Shown here: positions 57,020-64,000 of the stretch, piece after piece | How the letters are laid out: every line of letters starts with the position of its first letter | Position numbering within the stretch: position 1 is the first letter of the stretch | Assembly (NCBI RefSeq): GCF_028502605.1 | Contig: NC_079232.1 | Location: forward strand, 2,666,001 to 2,730,000 | Source of the DNA: Trichoderma breve | Taxonomy: Eukaryota; Ascomycota; Sordariomycetes; Hypocreales; Hypocreaceae | Reading direction: 5' to 3' | Length of the DNA stretch: 64,000 nucleotides | Translations under genes and position numbers: made by a program | Notes under the pieces: generated by a model | Seen by the model: only the letters and a program-made list of their open reading frames with translations | Told to the model about the DNA's origin: nothing | Databases searched by the model: none

Positions 57020-58227
57020 TTAGGCTTTTAATCTCTCGCTTCCGGCAATATCGTCGTTGGCGTCCTTGACAAGGAAACTATTTTATTTCATCAGTAAAGG
57101 ACACATTCGCAACTAATCTTATGCCATGCCTCGGAAACTCACTTGTACCAAAGAATAGTCGGCCCAATCGTCATCAGGTGCCATAAGCTGTGGGCGTCAA
57201 TGCAGCCCAACCAAGGCGGAAAGTCAAACAGCTCCATGCTCATGGCAAACATGACCCAGGCCACAGCCAGACCAGGCCACATGGCCCAGACCCGACGAGA
57301 CTTGCGGTAGCGGTCGAAACTGAACCAACTCCACAGGGCGTTCTGGATGACGCCGAGCACCACGTTGGCGGCCATGTTGTACGTGTAGTCCCAGCTCACG
57401 CCCTTTAGATATCCGACGTGGCAAGTGTAGAGCACAAGACAGAGCAGCGTCCACGCCCGTAGGACGGAGCGTCTTCGTGGGGTCGGGCGGTCGAGGCGGA
57501 AGATGCGCACAAAGGTATAGTACATTCCATACAGCACGCTGGCGCCAGCGGCGAAGTAGTCGAGCTGCTCGGTGACGGCAAAGTCTCGGGTGTGGAAGAT
57601 GGAGCTAAACACCCACGAGGCGAGCCCAAAATAGGAGAAGAACTCATAGTAGGGCCGCAGCGAGTAGTCAGCTGGGATGAGGGCGCGCACTTTCTTGAGG
57701 CCCTGCCAGTGCGCCCAGAAGTTGCCGATCGAGAAGAGCACGGAGAAGGGCTCCTGCATGCCCATGAAGCGGTAAAAGGGCCATTTGCCGTGGAACTGGA
57801 CGACGGGGAGGTCGGTGGCGACGCGCGCGCCGGTAATGATGTGTTGGCAGGTGTAGTCGCATTCGGAGGCGCAGTTCCAAAGGAGGAGGCGGCGGGACAA
57901 GGCTGACAGATTCTCGTTAGCGGCTGGTTTGCTCGATCATGTTTGTTCTTGTTCGTCTTTGGAGGGGCGAGAGAGAGAGTTACGGATGGGCGTGGCAGTC
58001 TTGCCGGGAGCGCAGTTTTCGGCTTGGCAGATCTGGAACAAGGACATCTGTCAGTAACGATTGCGCATGGCATGGGACGATGGGAGAGAACATACGTCAA
58101 GACATTGCTTGAACTCGGGCAATTGATCACCAGTAGAAGCAAGACTAGCACCGGCAAAGAATGCCACGACAAGCAAGATCAGGGAGATGGCGCGAAAGCC
58201 TGGCTTCCCGCCATATAAAGCGATCAT
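57020..58227 (-). CDS. per1: Per1-like GPI-anchor lipid remodelling protein
   Basis: Four exons, 58227-58096, 58032-57984, 57902-57143, 57077-57020, join in phase to 332 aa. The last small exon adds the terminus NFLVKDANDD...LKA and its 65-nt intron (GTGAGT, branch CTGAT, ATAG) is clear. A signal peptide (RAISLILLVVAFFAGASLAS) is followed by a luminal Cys-rich part (CQAENCAPG, WNCASECDYTCQH, WPFYRFMGMQEPFSVLFSIG) and about seven hydrophobic helices with the conserved FHTRD, DYFAAGASVLYG and DAHSLWHLMTI motifs. The His/Asp motifs match the CREST hydrolase superfamily, to which Per1/PGAP3 belongs. It removes the sn-2 acyl chain of GPI anchors in the ER. Orthologue of yeast PER1. Confidence 0.92.
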
Positions 58228-59406
58228 GTTGGTAGCATGGACGGAGGGGAGTTAACAGTCCAGGTTAAACGAAGGAAAGAGAAGAAGAATTGGGAGACAA
58301 ATGTTACAATGATTAAGCACTGCGACAAGAAAGAGGGGACGTGGGTCAAAAGGCCACGGTAGAATCAATCATTAGTAAGTGGTGGTTGATTCTGGGTTTG
58401 GGTGTGGATATGGATATTGATATGGATATGCTGGCTCTTGGAGGTTTGGGGAATAAGATTGAGCATTAGAGGCGGATTCTGGGGCGGGTCGTTTGGCGGG
58501 TAATTCGGGGCCATTCGGACAGGTAATTGGGCATCAGGGTACCGGTACAGATGGGAAGTAAAAGTACTCCATCCTGTACCACAAAGACTTGCGAGCATGG
58601 TATAAGTCTTGCCGCTAAGACTGCTGATGAGCACTTCCACTCTCTATCTACCCAGCAATCATCGGGGCTTTACATAATGTGAGATTTGTTTAATTGCAAA
58701 CCTGCCGTGGATGGCGCTTGTTTTTTTGCCAAGGGATAGCTCTGTTACCTACCAAGTGTCTGTTGGTGAGCTAGGAGTACAAACTCCCGCTCTAGTTTAA
58801 CGTGGTGAATGCGGTATTTCAACGAGACGGGCTTGTACCGGTACATGCAGACTCCACGTCACATGCAGTCCACTCAAGTACAGTACCCTCTGCTGTTCTC
58901 TCTCCAAACCAAACGAATCCGTCTCTCTGCATCATCACCACCGCCTGTTTAGCGAATTGATGCACCGCTGGCCTTTTGCCGTGCAATTGCTGCTTACTCG
59001 CCTGCGTATGTCCTGCCATCGAACCAACGCCATTTCAGTCTGTCGCAGCCTTTTTATTTTATTTTGTATTTTCTGCCCTGCATAACATCAATCAGACCGC
59101 TAGCGCCGGTTCCAGCGCCGTGCCTGGATCCGTCGTTGCCCACGGCAACCGGGAGGGCGTTGATTGGCCGCTTTGTTTCGCAAACACCACCAGGCAAAAA
59201 TAATCCTGGGTCTAGCTCTCTCCGCTCTTCATCCTTGATCATGCACCCCTTCGCAACGGAGCTCCCAGTTTGTTAATTGCCTGCTGCCCTCCGGATCACG
59301 GGGAGGCTGCACACGTAGCATATTTTATCGATTCGGCAGCAATCTGCCGCCAATTGCTGGCCATCCACGACCTATTTCGCTTGACCGCTAACTAGCAATA
59401 ACAAAC
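58228..59406. other. Intergenic, divergent promoters of per1 and mps1
   Basis: About 1.2 kb between divergent genes. A short tandem run of GGATAT lies at about 58403-58430. No gene recognised. Confidence 0.5.
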
Positions 59407-62127
59407 ATGGCGACAGCTGCTTCGCCAACTCCCATGGGAGGAGCCGGTCCTACCCGCCGGATGTCGCAGCGACAGCAAGCCTTGCGCCAACCTCCCTCAC
59501 GATCGGCCTTTACCAGGAGCGAGAGCCAGCAGGCGTCTTCGTTCCAAGCCCGAAACAACCCGAAGCAATTCAACGACGACAGCTCCGAAGATGAGATTCC
59601 CGTGCCTATGAAGCTCAGCGCCCTCACCAAGGCGCTCCTCAACGACGGCGAGCCCGAGTCCTCTCAGCCTGCAGAACGACCGCCCTCACCACCACGAACA
59701 CGAAGACGGATAAGCCAATTGAACGCCTCGACGTCATCCGTGTCTGAGAGGGGGAGGCATTTGAGATCTACCGGCGAGAAACCCGAGGACAAGAATTCAA
59801 GAGCCTCGAGTCCCGCCAGGGATCGTGGTGCAAGCCCTGTAACAAGAAAGAGAGTAGTGAGGCTCAGCAACACTCCGCAGAGCCTGAGCCAGATCCAGCC
59901 TTCCAAGAGGCGCTCAAGCTCCTTCTCTCGATCAACGCAACGCCATCAACAGACCAGCAGACCGTCTAGTAGGGAAAAGTCGGCCGATGAGAAGCCAGAG
60001 CCACAGGCTGACATCAACACACCCGCTCATGGCAACCGTATCGTGAGGATATCTACAAACTCTTCTGGCAATCGCAGTAGAATGGGATCAACAGGCCTGT
60101 CCTCGGGGCGCTCATTTGATCGATCTGTTGTGGACAAGTCTGCCGGTGAAATGGACTATGAGCAAGAAGAGATTCCTCAAACTGTTGCGCGAGACACAGC
60201 ACTGGCCACTAGCTACGGCAGTGTATCACGGTATAACTCAGCGGTAAGAGGCCGACTGGATGATAATGCCAACCCGCAGAGCTCAATGCGCGTCAAGCGC
60301 GTTGGAAAGATCCCTGGAACATTTCTTAGTGGACCAGCGCGGCGTGGTAGGCGGAGGCAAAGCGATGAAGATGCTGGGGAAGAAGGGGAAATGGATCAGT
60401 ACAATCCCCAACAGGAACAAGATAACAACGTCGTGGAGGACATGCCAGATGTTGCCTACTACCCTGATGGAATTCGAGACTTTAATTCTGGAAGTCCTGT
60501 TAGTGCGAGTGCTTCGGCTAGGGCCCTCCATAGGAGACACCTCTCTAGCATGGACTCCCGGTCTGGCTCTGGCTCTGGCTCTGGACGTCCCTCGCCGCGG
60601 GGGATTGAGCTCGAATCGGAGCCCCAGCGATATCCGCCACTGCAGAGGGAGAACGAGGAGGCAGAAGAGGAGGAAGAAATACCGTATAGGAAATCAGTGC
60701 TGCGCGCCGAACTGCCTTCAGCTCATGATCAGGAAAACGACGCTCACCGGAGCTATAAGCGTTCAAAGTCTTCCTTTGACGATGGGATGGCTCCGCCACG
60801 ACCCATGAGCGTCGACCCTATTCCAGCCCGGCCTACTTCACCAGAGCGAAAGCCCCTGGCGCCCGTTGCCAACAACACACCTCAGCGGCCTGCTCCCCCA
60901 CCTCCTCCTAAGATGTCCGTCATGGAGGCAGCTACATCAACGACTGGCGCTGCAGCCGCAGCCACCTCAACGAAGCAGCGGAGGAACGTGTTGAGGGTCA
61001 ATGGAAAGACTTATACCAGGCTTGATTGCCTTGGCCGCGGTGGCAGTGCCAAGGTATATCGTGTAACCGCTGAGAATGGACAAATGTTTGCCTTGAAGCG
61101 CGTGGCTTTGGAAAATGCAGACGAACTTACCATCAGAGGGTACAAGGGCGAGATAGACCTCCTTGGAAAGCTCGAAGGGGTGGATCGGGTTATTAACCTG
61201 TATGCCTACGAGATGAATACAGAGAAGCAGGTGCTCAGTTTGGTAAGTAACGGCAACCTTGCTTTACAAGAAGCTGAGTGCGAGTTGGATGAGGCTTGCT
61301 AATCAGTGAATATGTAGGTGATGGAAATGGGCGAGAGAGATTTGAATGCCCTCCTTGCTAGTCGCCAGAGCCCCGAGACTTCCAGGTTCGACCCCGTATT
61401 TGTTCGCTTCTACTGGAAAGAGATGCTTGAGTGCTTGGCCGCCGTTCACCAACATGACATTGTTCACTCGGACCTGAAGCCCGCCAACTTTGTTCTCGTC
61501 AAGGGCAGACTCAAACTCATTGATTTCGGCATTGCTAATGCCATCCAAACTGACGAAACCGTAAATGTCCACCGCGAAACCCAAGTCGGCACACCCAACT
61601 ACATGTCCCCCGAGTCCCTCCTAGACTCCAACAACCCGCGGGGCGGTCGTCTCCCTGGCCGCCCTAAGCTGATGAAGCTCGGAAAGTCCAGCGACGTCTG
61701 GTCACTGGGCTGTATCCTCTACCAAATGGTCTACGGCATGCCGCCATTTGGCCACATTGCCAACCAGATGGCGAGATGTCAAGCCATCATAAACTGGGAT
61801 CATCACATTGAGTTCCCTTCTCGTGGCATGGGCGGTGCTCCCGTTCCACCTTCACTTATTAGGACCCTGAGGCGATGCCTCAACCGAGACCACCACATGC
61901 GACCGACGTGCGAGGAACTGCTTTATGATAGCGATCCGTTCCTTTACCCAGCAGAAATCAACAGCGACAAGGCTCTTCCCATCGACGAGGAACTCCTGGG
62001 TAGAATCATCCAGAGCGTTGTCTCAAGGTGCCGAGAGCGCATGCCGACAGAATCGGAGGGTGCAACCGTCTGGCCGCAGGCATACTGGAACAGCATACGA
62101 AAATCAATGGCAAACAGACAACAATAA
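59407..62127 (+). CDS. mps1: Mps1/TTK-type dual-specificity protein kinase (881 aa)
   Basis: Two exons, 59407-61242 and 61318-62127 (donor GTAAGT, acceptor ATGTAG, phase 0). The first 535 residues are disordered and Ser/Arg/Pro-rich, with a short GSGSGSGR repeat. The kinase domain spans about residues 537-815: glycine loop LGRGGSAKVY, ATP-binding Lys in FALKRVAL (about 564), the Mps1-specific catalytic loop HSDLKPANF (Asp about 664), DFG in LIDFGIANAI (about 681), and VGTPNYMSPES in the activation segment. GTPNYMSPE and HSDLKPANF together identify Mps1. The enzyme acts at the kinetochore in the spindle-assembly checkpoint and, in yeast, in spindle-pole duplication. All catalytic residues are present. 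The intron lies within the kinase domain N-lobe. Confidence 0.95.
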
Positions 62128-62767
62128 TACTAATGTCAAATAGACGGAATTTGTCTATACGAAATCATGAGCAGGATAAATCAAGACCACCAGAGTCGTC
62201 AAGGAGCAGGCGTTTTGTATCTTCGTTTTTACAATTTCATCTTTCTTCAATGAAAGACTAGGGAAAGGGGAGAAGAGAACCAGAAGAAAAGACGGTTCTC
62301 ATTACGTTTCATGAAGGCCTCACCAACTAGGTGTTGAGGAGTTTTGTATCTTTTCTTCTTTTTGTCTTCCTCTTGTGTATATACACGCTGTCTTGCGTCA
62401 AAGCGGGTTATTTTTTTATGAATTGGGTACCAAGGAAGGATGACAGGATAGAATAGCTGTTTTTGGAGACATGGCCTTGCGATATGGCGTGAAATGGATG
62501 TCACATATCATGACGGTTTTTTGCATGGTTTTCTTTTTGATCAGATATTTGATTCTAATTGGTGCTTTTGTGTTGCTGCCTTTGTTGTTTTTATATCCTT
62601 TTCTTTCTTTTGGTATTGTACAGCCAGCCATATAGGTATATGCTGGGCGCTAGATGATACATTTTGCCTTGGAGCGTCGTAACATTGTTCATCAAAACTC
62701 TCGCTTTGGCTTTTCCTCCCTCTCCTCGTTTCATTTCCATTTTCCAAAATCGTTACTAAACTAGACT
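62128..62767. other. Intergenic, convergent gene ends
   Basis: 3' regions of mps1 and the bL21m gene. T-rich stretches. No gene. Confidence 0.5.
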
Positions 62768-63400
62768 TCATGAGGAAGTCTCGACCTCATCCAGATTCTT
62801 AATGTTCAGCTCAGAGATGCGCAAGATGGTATATCGATGCTTGCTCTTAGCCTGACGCTTTCTCCTCTGCCTCCGCTTCGTCTTGATCTTGATCCGCAGC
62901 GGCTCCGACTCAGTCCCCAAGACAGTCGCACGGCACTCAAACACCCTCTCGTCGACGTGGGGGGCGCCCTTCAAGGTGTAATCTCGGCTACCGATGATGC
63001 TAGCACGATTCAGGCGCAGCACGTCTCCAGGAAGAACGCCAGGCATCTTGAATGGCAGACGAATCTGGTCGCCCTCCTGGACTAGATATGGGAAGCCGTG
63101 GATGTGGATGGTGATGTAGTGGCCGGGCTGGGCGGCGAGGAGGGGCAGAAGCGTCTTGACGGAGTCGGTGATTGGCGTGGGAGGCTCGACAGGGTGACTC
63201 TTTTTGAAGGCCAGGGGTCGGACTTGGTCCTCGGTGGGATTGGGGGCGTTGTTGACGTGAGGCTGCGCAACAGGCTCGACAATTGGCGCCGTGGAGTTGA
63301 AGCTTCGATGCTGGATGTGACGAAACGGAGCGAATAGAGGGGCGATGCGCGAGCTGGGAGCCCTAAGCTCCAGAACGGAGCGAAGGAGTGCTCTGCTCAT
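62768..63400 (-). CDS. mrpl49: Mitochondrial ribosomal protein bL21m
   Basis: Single-exon frame, 210 aa, starting MSRALLRSVLELRAPSSR, a basic mitochondrial presequence of about 35 residues. The core from about residue 90 is the bacterial L21 fold: ITIHIHGFPYLVQEGDQIRL, then DVLRLNRASIIGSRDYTLKG, then a C-terminal RIKIKTKRRQRRKRQAKSKH with a run of basic residues that contacts rRNA, ending YTILRISELNIKNLDE. It is part of the large subunit of the mitochondrial ribosome. The symbol is that of the yeast orthologue MRPL49. It is divergent from Nsa2, with start codons about 300 bp apart. Confidence 0.88.
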   Translation of the reverse strand: MSRALLRSVLELRAPSSRIAPLFAPFRHIQHRSFNSTAPIVEPVAQPHVNNAPNPTEDQVRPLAFKKSHPVEPPTPITDSVKTLLPLLAAQPGHYITIHIHGFPYLVQEGDQIRLPFKMPGVLPGDVLRLNRASIIGSRDYTLKGAPHVDERVFECRATVLGTESEPLRIKIKTKRRQRRKRQAKSKHRYTILRISELNIKNLDEVETSS

Positions 63401-63706
63401 GTTGGGGAGATGCAGGTAGCAACCGCAATGCCCGGAATTTTGCAGCGTTTGGCACTATTTTGTCTGCTCGTAGGCGGGATTGCATACAAAAAACCGAGAG
63501 CCCGGTATGGTGTTTTCAATGGCTCGATGAAGCTTTGCGATTTGCGGGCCGGATTAGTGTGGCGCCGGGGTCCGAACGAAATCTTGGCGGGTTGACGAGC
63601 CAATGTATTTTTTTTTTTTCGACGCTGGGAATTTTTGCACCGTACTAGGTTCAGTCTCCACTGGATTTTATACATACAAGCAAAGTCCAGGAACAACACC
63701 GCCAAC
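63401..63706. promoter_or_regulatory. Bidirectional promoter between bL21m and nsa2
   Basis: 306 bp separate the two start codons, so one short region drives both a mitochondrial ribosomal protein gene and a ribosome-assembly gene. A T-run at 63607-63620 lies near its centre. Open frames inside it are not supported. Confidence 0.6.
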
Positions 63707-64000
63707 ATGGTATGTTTTTTCCTTTTTGCAGAGGAAGATGCTCTGATTTGAAGATGGAAATGTTTCTTCTAACTCCCTGCAGCCTCAGAACGAGTATATG
63801 GAACGGTGGCGCAAGCTGCACGGCCGCCGTCTCGACCATGAAGAACGAACTCGCAAGCGCATCGCCCGTGAAGGCCACAAGGCCTCTCAAGACGCCCAGA
63901 ACCTGCGTGGCCTGCGAGCCAAGCTGTACCAGAAGAAGCGTCACAACGAGAAGATCCAGATGAAGAAGGCCATCAAGGCGCACGAGGAGCGCAACGTCAA
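63707..64000 (+). CDS. nsa2: Ribosome biogenesis protein Nsa2, N-terminal part (cut by right edge)
   Basis: The initiator ATG (63707-63709) forms exon 1 by itself. It is directly followed by a GTATGT donor, a 73-nt intron with branch TCTAAC and acceptor CTGCAG, and exon 2 from 63783. The protein then reads [20 protein letters not shown], then [20 protein letters not shown], then [20 protein letters not shown], which is the highly conserved start of Nsa2. Nsa2 is a nuclear assembly factor that helps the pre-60S ribosomal subunit mature (27S pre-rRNA processing). The frame is open to the last base, so about 70 residues are visible and the rest lies outside. Confidence 0.93.

Overview
The window is genomic DNA of a filamentous ascomycete, most likely Hypocreales and Trichoderma-like. 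Genes sit on both strands and carry short GT..AG introns (about 50-120 nt, with CTNAC/CTGAC branch points). Protein types include Zn2Cys6 and Clr5 regulators, an ABCC transporter, HeLo/NACHT sequence, and a typical ascomycete core set (P5C dehydrogenase, PhoD-like phosphatase, Per1, Mps1, bL21m, Nsa2). The genus is inferred from gene style, not from a marker gene.

Left part (1-35 kb) looks accessory. It is gene-poor and has AT-rich spacers, decayed sequence and lineage-restricted genes. In order: a Clr5-domain gene cut by the left edge; two tandem, paralogous, three-exon small genes (2274-2861 and 4840-5394), the second preceded by an inverted repeat with three copies of a 14-bp palindrome; a 704-aa protein with a HicA-like C-terminal region; a histidine-rich allergen-like protein; an 8-Cys secreted protein; a 12-exon ABCC transporter (12838-17853, reconstructed as 1463 aa); a GNAT acetyltransferase; a small Cys-rich protein; an I9-type inhibitor-like protein; a broken HeLo/NACHT (NLR-like) gene; a divergent 2OG-oxygenase-like gene of at least five exons; an NTF2/SnoaL-like protein; an isopenicillin-N-synthase-like dioxygenase; and a Zn2Cys6 transcription factor.

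Right part (36-64 kb) looks like conserved core: a GFA/CENP-V zinc protein, a DUF1765 protein, a PhoD-like phosphatase, mitochondrial P5C dehydrogenase (proline catabolism), an Esc1-like bHLH factor, Per1 (GPI-anchor remodelling), Mps1 kinase (spindle checkpoint), and a divergent pair, mitochondrial bL21m and Nsa2 (60S biogenesis), the last cut by the right edge.

Most genes were assembled by joining exons by eye, checking reading phase at each junction. Where an exon joint is forced or non-canonical this is stated. No convincing tRNA, rRNA, CRISPR or intact transposon was seen. The most unusual items are the unlisted tandem small-gene pair and the palindrome array between its members.
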